Source of the DNA: Platanthera guangdongensis
Taxonomy: Eukaryota; Streptophyta; Magnoliopsida; Asparagales; Orchidaceae
Length of the DNA: 64,000 bases
Assembly (NCBI GenBank): GCA_039583875.1
Contig: CM077147.1
Location: 110,716,124-110,780,123 of the forward strand
Reading direction: 5' to 3'
Notes under the pieces: model-generated
The model's database searches: none
What the model saw: only the letters and a program-made list of their open reading frames with translations
What the model was told of the DNA's origin: nothing
Shown: positions 45,078 to 55,050 of the stretch, one piece after another
Layout of the letters: every line of letters begins with the position of its first letter
Numbering within the stretch: position 1 is the first letter of the stretch
Position numbers and translations under genes: made by a program

Positions 45078-46224
45078 GTGACTAGAAGTTGTGCAGGGCC
45101 GTCAGAACGCCCGGTTTTTGAGGTTTGTAGTGCACCAAATGATGCTCCTACAACACCTCCCTCGGCTGAAACCATACGATTGGTGGCCGAAGCAGTGTTT
45201 GCCATGATCAATGCGCAGCCTGCAAGGTAAATGCAGCATCCTGCTCCTGTGATGGAGCAGGTACCGCTTCAAGCGGCTGAGCAGAGAAGGGTTGAGCAGG
45301 TGGTGATGGAGCCTTTGGTGCCTAGGAGAGCAACTGAAAGGCAGCTCAAACATGTTATGGGCTTCAGTCCTCCGGTGTTCTCGGGTACGGGAACCCCATC
45401 CCAAGATAAAGACCAGCACTCCCGAGTGAAGAGAGTCTTGACAGCGACAGAAACAGAGGAGTGGCAGATGACCACTATAGCTACATTCCTGTTGGATGGA
45501 GATGTTAGGCTGTGGTGGGAAGGTCTGGAGCTACATCACTTGAGAGGAAGACAACTTACGAACGTCTCGATGGAAGAGTTCTCGAGACTGTTCTTGGAAA
45601 GGTACCTTCCCTCAGCTCAGAGGATAGCTTTGGACAATGAGTTCCAGAAGCTGACATAAGGAGAGAGTAGCGTGGATGAGTATCTCCACGAATTTACTCG
45701 GTTGGGTCGGTACGCTAGCTTTACGTTCGCGGATGAGGAGCGTAAGACAAACCATTTCTACGGAGGTTTGAGAGATGACTTAAGGCTACTACTCTCGGGG
45801 CTTATGACGCAGGGCTTCTTGACCCTGGTCAACACGACCCGGTCTTTGGAGAAGGACTTGAAGAATGTGCAAGTGAAGAAAAACTTTGGTGATAAGAAGA
45901 CTGAGTTCAAGGTGCTGGCTAACTCAAAGTCTGGGTACCGTAAGTTCCATAAGAAGGATAGGACTTCGGGTCCAACCCCACCTTCTGGTGCTTCTGGGGA
46001 GAATACGGGTCGAACCTCGGGCGCATGCTTTACTTGTGGAAAGCCGGGACACTTTACCCATGACTGCTGGAGTGGATGTCCAAAGTCCGAGAGGAAGCTG
46101 GGAGCAACGTATGAAGAGAAGGGCAAGGCGGTGGAGTCAACCGCGTCCCATTATGCTCCGGCTCAACCTAGAGTTTATAATCTTGGCCAGCAGAAAGCCA
46201 TTAAGCAAGTGGATGTGGTGATAA
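45078..46224 (+). pseudogene. TK3 gag, main exon
   Basis: One reading frame from the acceptor at 45078 to the donor at 46225, broken by only two TAA stops (45228 and 45657; the second fits a lost Gln codon). Gag core: FSPPVFSGTGTPSQDKD, RLWWEGLELHHL, FSRLFLERYLPSAQR, DEYLHEFTRLGRYA, FYGGLRDDLRLL. Zinc knuckle CFTCGKPGHFTHDC is intact. It ends KQVDVVI at the intron. Gag forms the particle and binds RNA. Confidence 0.88.
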
Positions 46225-46299
46225 GTATGGTTTAAATATATAGCAAGTTAATTTTTAAATACTTGTTATGCGCGTGTTACCTTACCACTGCTTGTATAG
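46225..46299 (+). other. Predicted intron between TK3 gag and protease (75 nt)
   Basis: GATAA|GTATGG donor and TTGTATAG|GTTTTG acceptor. Unspliced, the frame meets TAA within five codons; spliced, it runs V-V-I-S-F-V-L-I-C-E-I-P into the protease. Same protein position as in TK2. Confidence 0.58.
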
Positions 46300-46596
46300 G
46301 TTTTGTTTTGATTTGTGAGATTCCGGCTAGAGCACTCTTTGATACGGGAGCTTCACACTCCTTTTTGTCCGAAGGATTCATATCACGCATCAGAGTACCT
46401 TCTTCGATGGCGAAGGACAAACTGGATCTGTTGTTGCCGAATAGGTGTTCGATGCACGCGGATAGATCTGTGGCGTTAAGATTCGTATTGAGAGTCAAGA
46501 ATTCTATTTACAAGCGTCGTTACTACCACTGGTGGAGTTCGACATGATATTTGGCATGGACTGGCTCTCAGAGTAGCAAACTTATATTGATTGCAG
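46300..46596 (+). pseudogene. TK3 aspartic protease (truncated)
   Basis: ARALFDTGASHSFLSEGF holds the active site; near 46515 the frame shifts and VEFDMIFGMDWLSE continues in the next frame. Sequence stops at about 46596, where SIR3 begins. No TK3 reverse transcriptase is found beyond. Confidence 0.82.
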
Positions 46597-46737
46597 ATGG
46601 ATTTAAAACTATTTTTAGTTTGCTTGCCTAACTGACAAGCCCTGCAGAGTCCTTCCTTCTTGTAGGGGCCAGAAGGTAGTCCCCTAACAAGGTTGTCCTT
46701 AAATAATTTAACAATATTCCTAAAGTTTACATGACCT
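46597..46737 (-). pseudogene. SIR3 integrase, N-terminal fragment
   Basis: Matches SIR1 (39600-39500) on the minus strand: CRACQLGKQTK-like Cys pair region and the L-V-R-G-L-P segment, with stops. Ends at the truncation. Confidence 0.75.
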
Positions 46738-46739
46738 AA

Positions 46740-47171
46740 TCACTTATACCATAATTCATTAGTATTACTAATCTGGTTAAATAAGTAAATTTCTGATTTA
46801 GCTGAATTGAAATTAACTATGTATATGTTACCTTGTCTAATACCAGTTAAAATAATTTTATTTTTATCAGAGATAATAGAGCATAAGGATTTGTTAAAAG
46901 ATACCTGATAACCTTCATCACATAACTGACTTATGGAGACGAGGTTATGCTTCAGACCATTCACATAAGCAACTTTCTTGAATGTCACTGCTCCAACTTT
47001 GACATTTCCATAGCCTTCTGTTTGTGCATAATTGGAGTCTCCAAAGATCACCTTGGGTCCAAGCTTTGCCTTGAAATCACTGAGGTTGGCCTTTGAACCT
47101 GTCATGTGTTTTGAGCAACCACTATCTAAGTACCACTGTTGCTCTGTGGTAGTATAGTTCTTTATCTGCAA
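46740..47171 (-). pseudogene. SIR3 protease
   Basis: A clean 143-codon stretch: WYLDSGCSKHMTGSKANL (active site Asp-Ser-Gly), KLGPKVIFGDSNYAQTEGYG, VKVGAVTFKKVAYVNG, LKHNLVSISQLCDEG. The stop at its end fits CGA-to-TGA (Arg in relatives). Best-preserved copia protease in the window. Confidence 0.9.
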
Positions 47172-47359
47172 GAAAGCAAGTTAAGAGTTTTTGACTCAGG
47201 TTACCTTGGGTCCTTGATTTCTTTCATAAGAATAATCTGGTTGATCCTTATAGCCTAATGGGTGATATTTTCTAGGTGGAATTATCCATTGGTTAAAAGG
47301 ATTGTTAAAGATTTTAGTTTTCTTAAAGTTCTGAAAATGATTTAAGTTTCTCTTGCAAC

Positions 47360-47610
47360 TTCCTGGGTTCGACAAATTACAGTAAGTTCGTCGATCTGCG
47401 TTCGACAAATAGGGATGAGTTCATCGAACTCCGCTCAGAGAATGAGAATATTCATTTTCTACTCCTTAATTTCGTTGATCGCGGTTCGACGAACCATATT
47501 GATTTCGTCGATCGCAGTTAGAAGAATAATTATATAAAGAGTCTGCGTTTATAGTTCGTAGATCTGAGTTCGATGAACCATATAAATTTCATCAATCTTG
47601 GTTCGACGAA
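47360..47610 (-). repeat. SIR3 TCGTCGA array between gag and protease
   Basis: TTCGTCGATCTGCGTTCGAC near 47386 and related pairs up to 47610, some decayed to TTCGTTGA, ATCAATC or TTCGATGAA. Same position as the SIR1 array at 40290-40520. Confidence 0.8.
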
Positions 47611-47811
47611 AAATGTTGAACATTGTTTTATTAAAATTTTTCCTTTTCATTTTCTTAGGTTGATTTTTAGATAAAATTTCTGTTGGTTTATTATTAACCT
47701 CTACTTTCTCTTCGCCCTTTTCTGATATAAATTTGATGGAGGGAGATAAAATATTTTTCTGTAAAATAGGAGGCTGACTTGATGAAGCTCCCAAACCCAG
47801 CTTGCCATTAA

Positions 47812-47941
47812 GCCTCCGTTTGGGAGGACTTATTTTCACCGGTCAAGCGGTTTCGACCGCATGAACCGGATCTTAATTAAGGTCCGGTTCATGCGGTCGT
47901 AACCGCTTGACCGGTGAAAATAAGTCCCCCCAAACGGAGCC
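47812..47941. mobile_element. 130-bp palindromic MITE in SIR3 gag
   Basis: Almost the whole element is one inverted repeat, centred on ATCTTAATTAAGGT; outer ends GCCTCCGTTTGG / CCAAACGGAGCC. Flanked by TAA (47809-47811 and 47942-47944), the target type of PIF/Harbinger elements. No coding capacity. It would fold into a hairpin of about 60 bp. Confidence 0.88.
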
Positions 47942-49456
47942 TAAGTCTGACATTGATTGTGCTTGTGATGTCCATCAACTTAATACTTCTCCCATTAAGG
48001 GATTCTTCAAATTTATTAGCCTCATTTAATTTAATTTCTAAAGAACATATTTGATTATTGGCAGTTTTTAATTCTTCTTTAAGTTGTAAATTTTCTGAAG
48101 AAATATTTTCAAAATCAATCAATTTCTCTTTGAGAAGTTTGATTTTCTTCTCAGACTTAATTAGATCAATGTATAATAATTTAAATTCAGTTTTAAATTA
48201 TTCTGAGGTAAAATCAAAGGAGGAGATTACTTGATCCTCTTCTGGTTCAGATTCTGCTTCTGAATCTTCAGCTTCTGAGTGGCTGCAAGTGGCATTGATT
48301 GCCGTCAAGCTTATCTCTCTCGTTGTTGCTTCTTCTTCATTCTCACTGAAGCTGGATGAAGAGTCTGAATCTGTGTCACTCCATGTCTCAGCTACAAATC
48401 CTCTATCTTCCTTCCTTTATTTGTTGGAAGAAGATTTCTTTAAGTGTTTTCTGGAGTCTATCTCCTTCTTCTTTTCTTTCTTCTTTTCAGGACATTCTGA
48501 CAAAATATGTCCAGGTTTCCCGCATCCATTACAAATAATTTCTTTAGTGGGGGTTTTGTCATACCTTGGTTTGTCTTCATGTCTGGATGATCTTCTTGTG
48601 AAGTCCTTCTTGGCCATTTTATAAAATCTTTTGGCTAGAAGACTCATGAGGTCTTTATTTGTTGGAATAACTTCGTCTTCAACTGTAGCTTGGAAGGCAA
48701 TGCTCTTTTCTTTCCTGGGTGATGGTGAAGCTATTTTCTCAGCTTCCATTGTCTTGATATGTTTCTCATAGGAATTGAGCTTTCCCAACAAGGTCTCTAT
48801 TGAGATCTCATTTAAGCTTTTGACTTCCTTGATTGGCTAGATCTTGGAGTCCCATGTGCTAGGGAGGCACATAAGAATCTTGTCATTTATCACTGTTAAA
48901 GAGATGTCCTTGTCAACAGTTTTCAGCTCATTGATGATGAGACTGAGTCTGGTGTATATGTCAGCAACTGATTTTGATTCACCCTTCTTGAAGTTATCAT
49001 ATTGAGAAATCAAGTGGGACCTTCTATCCTTTCTTTCATCTGCTGAGCCAGCAACCATTGAATTTAGGGAATCCCGGATATCTTTGGCTGAAGAGCATTA
49101 GCTACTTTATGGAAAATATTATCAGACATTGTTTGAGCTAGGATGTTCATAGCTTTTGCATCAGCTATCTTCAACTTCTTCTGAGCCTCTGTCCATTCTA
49201 GTGGTGGTATTGTTGAGGTGCTTGTTGTTGCCACTGGTTGTGGGGGACCTGTCAAGATAGAATTGTATATGTCCTCATCAATAGAATTCATATATAATCT
49301 AATCATGGCCTTCCAAAGAGTAAACGTATTTAAGTTGCACACTAGAGGTCTGGTGCTTGAGTACTCTTTGTTTTGTGCCATGAGAAAAGAAACAAACTAG
49401 AATAATTAGGATCTTTTGGTTCAAGTGTTAGCATGTATAACCAATTAACCTAACCT

Positions 49457-49470
49457 CCTCTGATACCAAT
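49457..49470 (-). other. SIR3 primer-binding site
   Basis: CCTCTGATACCAAT on the plus strand, next to the LTR; complement of ATTGGTATCAGAGG. Confidence 0.87.
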
Positions 49471-49726
49471 TGAAAGTGATATCAGATATGTTCTGATACA
49501 ATAAAAAGTGAAGGATAGATCTTATGTTTACTCTAAGGGGGGGGGGGGTGAATATAGTATAAAAAATTTATTCACTGGTTTCTATTGCAGATTAAAAGTA
49601 TGATGATATATATATATATAAGAAAAGAAATCACAACACACAAACAAAAAAGTAAAGGCAATCCAGACGACATAAGTAAATTATAGTGGTTCCCCTAAAA
49701 CTTGGGTACATCCACTCTTCTATCAC

Positions 49727-50187
49727 TGATGATGTTTGGGCATGCACCCACACGCCACCCTGGCTGGCGTCACACCAGCCCAGGGGTCCACCATGGAGTC
49801 ACACCATGGGGCCATTATCAGGACCGCGGTCCGTACACCCCAACCCCTCTCCGGGCCCAATCACATGTGCACGGTAGGTTGTTGAGGCTAGGTTTCAATC
49901 CCCTGACCTCCTTGATAAAATGCTTTTAGGCAAGCTCTCATCAACCAACTGAGTCGCGGCTTAGTTGGTTGATGAGAGCTTGCTTGAAAGCACTTTATCA
50001 AGGAGGTCAGGGGATCGAAACCTGGCCTCAACAACCTACCGTGCGCATGTGGTTGGGCTCGGAGAGGGGTTGGGGTGTACGGACCGCGGTCCTGATAATG
50101 TCCCCATGGTGTGACTCCATGGTGGACCCCTGGGCTGGTGTGATGCTAGGCAGGGTGGCGTGCGGGTGCGATGCCCAAACGTCATCA
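49727..50187. mobile_element. 461-bp foldback element with tRNA-like promoter boxes in both arms
   Basis: Two arms of ~230 bp meet at 49956/49957 with almost no loop. Ends TGATGATGTTTGGGCAT / GCCCAAACGTCATCA. TSD ATCAC at 49722-49726 and 50188-50192, inside the SIR3 LTR. From the centre outward each arm reads like the head of a tRNA-derived SINE: GGCTTAGTTGG (A box) and GGATCGAAACC (B box, 50012-50022 in the right arm). It could be a head-to-head inverted SINE pair or a DNA foldback element. No ORF. Confidence 0.85.
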
Positions 50188-51059
50188 ATCACCCTGGTAG
50201 GAATCCACTATAGGTTTTTGATCAGGTGCCCTGCCACCATAGATTTTTGTTCAGGTGCCTTGTCACCACAAGATCAATTTTTCTAAGGGAGATCTAACAA
50301 CCCTTTGAGCTTTTGATTAGGTACCCAAAAACTAAACTAAGTCTTTTGATCAGGTGACTTAACAACCAAAGAGGCTAACTTTTGAAGGGAGTTAAAACCC
50401 TGTAAACAGTTGGAAATAAAAGAATGATGATGTTCTTCTCTGTCAACAATCTGAGAGAAGACTAGTGGATTGATATATTATCAAAGCTCCCCTTGAGTTA
50501 TAGATCTGATCAGGAGAATGGAAGCTTTGCTCAGGGTGTAGGTCTTCAATGATGAACTTCTCCTTCTAGTATATGTATCTGAGTGATTGAACTTTTGGTC
50601 TCAGATTAGTGATTATTTGCTGGAGGAAAAGCTTGAGGAAGAAGAATATGATGAACACGAAGTTCTTTATCTGTTTCTTGTTCTCTAATTGAGATATTCT
50701 CTTTGTTCTTCTTCTTGACTTAGTAAAATTTCTCTGTAACTGTTGTGTGTGTATTATGTATATCTGTTAACAAACTTCTGAAATTTTCCTTCATATATGA
50801 CTGCAGATTTGAAATTCAAATTCCTTTTGCATAATCTATGGAAAATGAAACAACTGTATTTTGTCTTCAATGAATTTCCTCAACTGTCCCAGTAAATATG
50901 CCAAGTAATAACTCTATGAAATCCTAATTAATGCTGTCAAGAACGGCTATATTCTTGGAAATATTAAGCATTAATTATCAGAGTATTACAGTCTTAATAC
51001 TTAAAATAAATTTAGCTTAGTCGATCTGAGAATCTATAGAGAAGATAGTCAAACAGAAT

Positions 51060-51350
51060 CTGGATGGAGTTAGTCAAACTTAGGAAAGAATTCATCGACC
51101 AGAGCTCCTAGATCGTCGAGCTGATAAATCTTATTCGTCGAGCTAAGCTCCAAGATCGGCGAGCTGAAAATGTACTTTCCAAACTGAGCATCAAGTTCGT
51201 CGTGCTGAGAAGGCATATCGTCGAGCTGAGATCCTGATATAAACTCATAGTTCATCGACCTGAGCTAGACTTTCATCGAGCTCAACTCAGAGAAGGAATT
51301 CTGAGTTCGTCGATCTGAGATCAACGATCATCGAGCTGAGTTCAGCTATC
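51060..51350 (-). repeat. SIR3 U3 TCGTCGA array
   Basis: GTCGAGCTGA and ATCGACC words, less regular than in SIR1 and with several sites mutated to TGGCGA, ATCAAA and so on. Same motif family as SIR1. Confidence 0.82.
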
Positions 51351-51566
51351 ATCAAACGACTAATTTTGCTATCTTCAAAACTTCCTAATCTCTTTAGTCT
51401 TGAATCTCTGAAGTCTTCTGAAGTCTTCTGAAGGTAGATCTCAGTATTCTGACATAAGTGATTGACCTAAAAACAAACCGGAACTAACAAATGACCCTAA
51501 ATTATACATGATGGGTCATTAATCCTAATAGTGAACCTAGCCCAAATCACAAGTAGGGTTCTAACA

Positions 51567-51912
51567 ATCTATAAATAGCTTACCCCCGCTATTCTAAATA
51601 ATTATATGCAGCCCTGTAAGGGCACCCAGGTAATTTCACCTCTAGACCCCACTAGGCGAGTGGTCCATGAGAGCACCACTCACCCAAAGGGGCGAGTGCT
51701 GGGGAAGCCAGACACTCACCTCCTCAACACCTCATTGGGAGAGTGGTCCTTGGGGGCAGCACTCGCCTAAAAGGTGCGAGTGCTGGGGGGAGCCCGACAC
51801 TCGCCTCCGTGGCACTCCTCTACGGATGATTTTGGAGGTCCCGTACTATACAATGCTAAGGAATAGAAGACGCCAAATGCACTTGGATACACTCAACGCC
51901 AAGGAGCAGAAG
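51567..51912 (-). mobile_element. LTR-like fragment with CACTCGC/GCGAGTG repeats
   Basis: Two ~90-bp repeats hold opposed GGCGAGTG and CACTCGCC words (51650-51830). On the minus strand these precede GCTATTTATAGAT (51567-51582), a TATA-like box. I infer the promoter end of an old minus-strand LTR, cut by SIR3 on one side and the TK4 solo LTR on the other. The ORF at 51667-51978 is not credible. Confidence 0.45.
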
Positions 51913-51939
51913 TGTAATGACCCAAATTACTTAAGGCAA

Positions 51940-52405
51940 GAAATGGTTCTCTGGAGGTTATCGCCCGACGGCAGCTAGTTACCGTGTGGCGGTAGCTCCC
52001 GGGATAGTGTCAATAGTGCTGAGAGAGTTGAGTCGAATCAACGCTGGACGTACCGCATGGTGGAAAGTTCTTATCGCGTGGCAGTAGCAGGGGAATTAAA
52101 CTAGCAGAGCTCTCGGGAAGCTATCGCCCAATGATAGTATTACCACTGGCGATAGCTGGGTCAATTTAATTGATATAGTTCTCGGGATTCTACCGCGCGA
52201 CAGTAGCAGTTAGCGTGCAGCGATAGCGGCGAGTGTCGTGTCATAACTGACGTCGGCTATCTCACGGCATTAACATCCTATGGCACGACGATAGGGAATC
52301 CGTAATAGAGTGGCCATGTGTCGGCCCGCGATTGGAAGGTTTTTGTGGTTATGCTCGGAACGAGGCATTGAATTAAGGTACCGCACGACGATAGCTAGTT
52401 ACCGC
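51940..52405 (+). repeat. TK4 U3 array (TACCGC/GCGGTA words)
   Basis: Repeated GGTAGCTAGTTACC, CTATCGCCC, TACCGCRTGG and GGCGATAGC words in both orientations, forming many small inverted repeats such as CTATCG-CC-CGATGATAG (clear at 60331). The TK5 LTR repeats the series at 60150-60510. Confidence 0.82.
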
Positions 52406-52409
52406 ATGG

Positions 52410-54086
52410 TGATGAGGAACTTTATAGTTTTAAAATTATATCCAAACTATAATCTCGAAATAGGCAAGTGCACCTATTGAAATATAGTATAAGAAATGCC
52501 GTATTAGACACGAGGCCTGTTGAGTATTTCTACTCACGCAAATTATACTATTTTATCGTTTAATAAAATGAGTTAATTTAAACTACAACTAGAAAACAAA
52601 ATAAAATATAGCACTTGATCTAGAATCCCCTTGTACTAAAACTAACCTCCTTTATGAACATAAAGTACGCAAGACTTTTAAATTGCTCACCCGACCATGG
52701 AGGTTCCTTAAGTACAAAAGCGTCTCTCTCGAACTCATGCTTTTGACTAACCTTAGGTTGATCGATTATGACCTCTCAGCCAGTCGAAACCCTAAGCTTG
52801 CTTTAGGTGGTGAACTCCTCTATTGGATTTGACTCCAATCCGGAAGATTTATGTCGTCCTCTCTCGAGGAGTGCATGCGACTCCTTTTGTCTTTGAGTGA
52901 TCTCCTCGTATCCGCAACCTCTCGGTCATTTAGGATACTGATCTTAGATCGAAGAACATATCCACGCAATATGAATTCGATACAATATAAATCAAAGATA
53001 AATCGTTAGTGAGTAAAGTAAAGGACTTGACATTTTTAATAAAGTTGAGAAGCTTATTTTATTCCAAGATTCATCATGATCAAGTGCTAAAAGAAGTTTA
53101 GCTACTAAGCATGATGATGAAATTACATAGAAAGAAGGGCAGCAACATGATTAATAAGAAGAGAGTAATTGAATTAAACATAAAGAAATGCAAACTAAAC
53201 TATGAAGCTAAGGGTTACATAAAGAAAATGCAGCAAAACAGAGAAATAAACGAGGTAAAACTACTCCTAGATTGGCCTCCTATCTCCCCCTCTGCTCTTG
53301 AACTTATCTGGAATTTATAGGAAAAACTTCTGGAAGGTCACGCCCTGGGTCACGCCCGTGACCTAGGGCGTGTCAGGCTCGAAACCGCCGTCTTGAAAGC
53401 CCGGGAATGTTGGAGGAGAAAATGCCAAAATCTGTTAAATGGCGGGTCACGCCCCTAGGCCACGCCCGTGACCTAGGGCGTGTTATTTCTGTTTCTGGAA
53501 AATGGTAGGAAGCTGAAAATGGCGGGAGTAAACATGTGTTGATGGAGGCGTCACGCCCCATGGTCACACCCGTGACCAGGGGCGTGTCAAGCTGTAACGG
53601 AAATCTGGCGCAACGACAGGAACAGCTGATTTACTGGCTAGAAATGCACATGCCACGCCCTTTGTCACGCCCATGAACTTTGGGTCACGGGCATGTACTT
53701 GACTGTTCGAAGTTCTTCGATCGACGAATTGAACCCCGTGGTCACACCTTCGGGTCACGCTTGTGGCCCATAGGTCACGCTAGTGACCAGTGGCGTGTAG
53801 CTTTAAACTGATGTGTCCCGTTCTCTGGAATTCCTCTATGGGTCACGACCACATGCCACGCCCATGACCTGAAGGTCACACCCGTGGCATGGCCGTGAAA
53901 AGTTGATTTTTCCAGGATTGCTCTGTCTGTTCTGCTGATCAGCATAGCATGCTCCAATTTGTTATCTACAGCCCAAATAAAATAGAAATAAGAAAACAAA
54001 GCATTTTAACACAAATATTAAAATAAACTAAATAAACTATTATAAATAAAAACTATATAAAAATAACTATAAATAAAGACTTATCA
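52410..54086 (-). mobile_element. SL1: 1.68-kb solo LTR inside TK4
   Basis: Plus-strand ends TGATGAGGAAC and GACTTATCA, TSD CATGG (52405-52409) / CGTGG (54087-54091); the uninterrupted TK5 LTR confirms the site. On the minus strand: AT-rich start, array of CACGCCCGTGACC hairpins (53905-53340), TATA box TCCTATAAATTCC (53325-53313), then a leader. No coding sequence. Same TGAT...ATCA ends and promoter layout as SL2. Confidence 0.82.
53340..53905 (-). repeat. SL1 hairpin array
   Basis: Units of about 34 bp, for example CACGCCCTG-GGTCACG-CC-CGTGACC-TAGGGCGTG at 53340. Further units near 53450, 53551, 53653, 53755 and 53850, thus ~100 bp apart as in TK1. One TCGACGA lies at about 53721. Confidence 0.87.
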
Positions 54087-54298
54087 CGTGGCGGTAGCTT
54101 TATTTATAAGCATGGTTTGGCTGTTTCTCTTCATCTTTTTTTGGAGAGGAGTTGGTGCCCTGGTTTTTTGGAGGAGGAGCAATGCCAGGAAGTAGGGTTC
54201 TTACCGCCGTTCGTGTTTTAGGTCTCAAATTCGTAAGGCAAGTTCTGATTTGCGGAGGCAAGGTCAGAGCGGTCGTTTTAAACCCTCTCGATTCTCCC

Positions 54299-54322
54299 AT
54301 GGAACCAAGTCATACATCAAGG
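54299..54322 (+). other. Conserved 24-nt gag first exon plus donor (TK4 copy)
   Basis: ATG GAA CCA AGT CAT ACA TCA AGG then GTAACG: same length, start and donor as at 43574, with four changed codons. Confidence 0.55.
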
Positions 54323-54435
54323 GTAACGATCCTCTTCCTTGGACATGTGAAGTCCTTTCTTTTGGAATTAGAGGGTAGACACTGCACAAACACATGGATG
54401 TGGTTCTCCCGATGGGTAGATCCGTGTTTCCCCAT

Positions 54436-55050
54436 TATACAACCCATATTCGTCGAGGATGGGTCACAACTAGGTCATCAGAAGTCAAGGTCAACAAGTC
54501 AAGATAGAAGTCAACATCAGCGCGCAAGACCATAGAAGGCCTGGGTGAGTATGGCGAGCTCCCCACACATACTCACCAAGTAGGCGACTAGACGAGATAC
54601 TCGCCCAGCCCGTGCGAGTTCCTCCGGAAGTCGCCTAGTCTCCAGGGGTAGGGTATAAATATGACCCCCCTCCTTGGATTTGCCTATAAATAGGACCCCA
54701 ATGGTACGAGGTGATGCACTTGAAATCCACTGCAGGATACTCACGAGCTCTCATTTCTAGATACTAGCCGAGTCTTTGGATTCCATTTTCTTAGAGATCA
54801 AGTCGCGACCTTGTGACTTCGTCACCAGCTAGTCTCCCTCATACCCAGTTCGGCTATTTTTGGTGGAGAAGGGCCCGCTCCTTTCAAGCATCCGAGTATG
54901 TGGTGGGACCTTCCTGCCGCAACATCTGGGGTCTTGTTTGACTTGGTTCTTCATCCTAGTCACCCTAGCTGTACGATCTTGCCCCTGAGCCGGTAACCTT
55001 AGGCGGCAATGGTCCGAATTCTGAGGTTGGGAATTTTCCTGGCTTCAACA
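54436..55050 (+). mobile_element. Tat-like solo LTR (615 bp) inside TK4
   Basis: TATACAACCCATATTCG...GGCTTCAACA, bounded by CCCAT (54431-54435) and CCCGT (55051-55055); the uninterrupted TK5 site reads CCCCGTAGT. Start and end words match the TAT1 LTR at 15424. It holds opposed GGCGACTAG/CTAGGCGAC words, then TATA boxes GGTATAAATATG (about 54652) and GCCTATAAATAGG (about 54682). Confidence 0.8.

Larger units (their letters stand above)
47196..49381 (-). pseudogene. SIR3 gag
   Basis: Starts MAQNKEYSSTRPLVCNLNTF at 49381. Gag core: YNSILTGPPQP, PPLEWTEAQKKLKIADAK, RRSHLISQYDNFKKGESK, INELKTVDKDISL. Zinc knuckle CNGCGKPGHILSEC (near 48515) is intact. A coiled coil and basic tail follow. Breaks: a frameshift near 49062, stops near 48836 and 48415, and the MITE at 47812-47941. 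Taking out the MITE plus its 3-bp duplication restores the frame. Confidence 0.88.
46597..51566 (-). mobile_element. SIR3: SIRE/Maximus-like copia element, 3' half missing
   Basis: 5' LTR (51566-49471), primer site, gag, protease and the first part of integrase are present. The break at about 46597 lies just after the integrase zinc-binding region. Reverse transcriptase, 3' ORF and 3' LTR are missing, so no TSD can be tested. Related to SIR1 by gag, protease and array motif. Confidence 0.88.
49471..51566 (-). mobile_element. SIR3 5' LTR (holds a foldback element)
   Basis: Plus-strand ends TGAAAGTGATATC and GTTCTAACA. Without the 461-bp guest and its duplication it is about 1.63 kb. It shares TATAGTGGTTCCCCT and TTTTTGATCAGGTG words with the SIR1 LTR. 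U3 has TCGTCGA sites (51060-51350). A 12-G run lies at about 49538-49549. Confidence 0.9.

Noticed and set aside
51667..51978. 103-codon ORF before TK4
   Set aside because: Spans the border of an LTR fragment and the TK4 solo LTR and is built from CACTCGC/GCGAGTG repeats.
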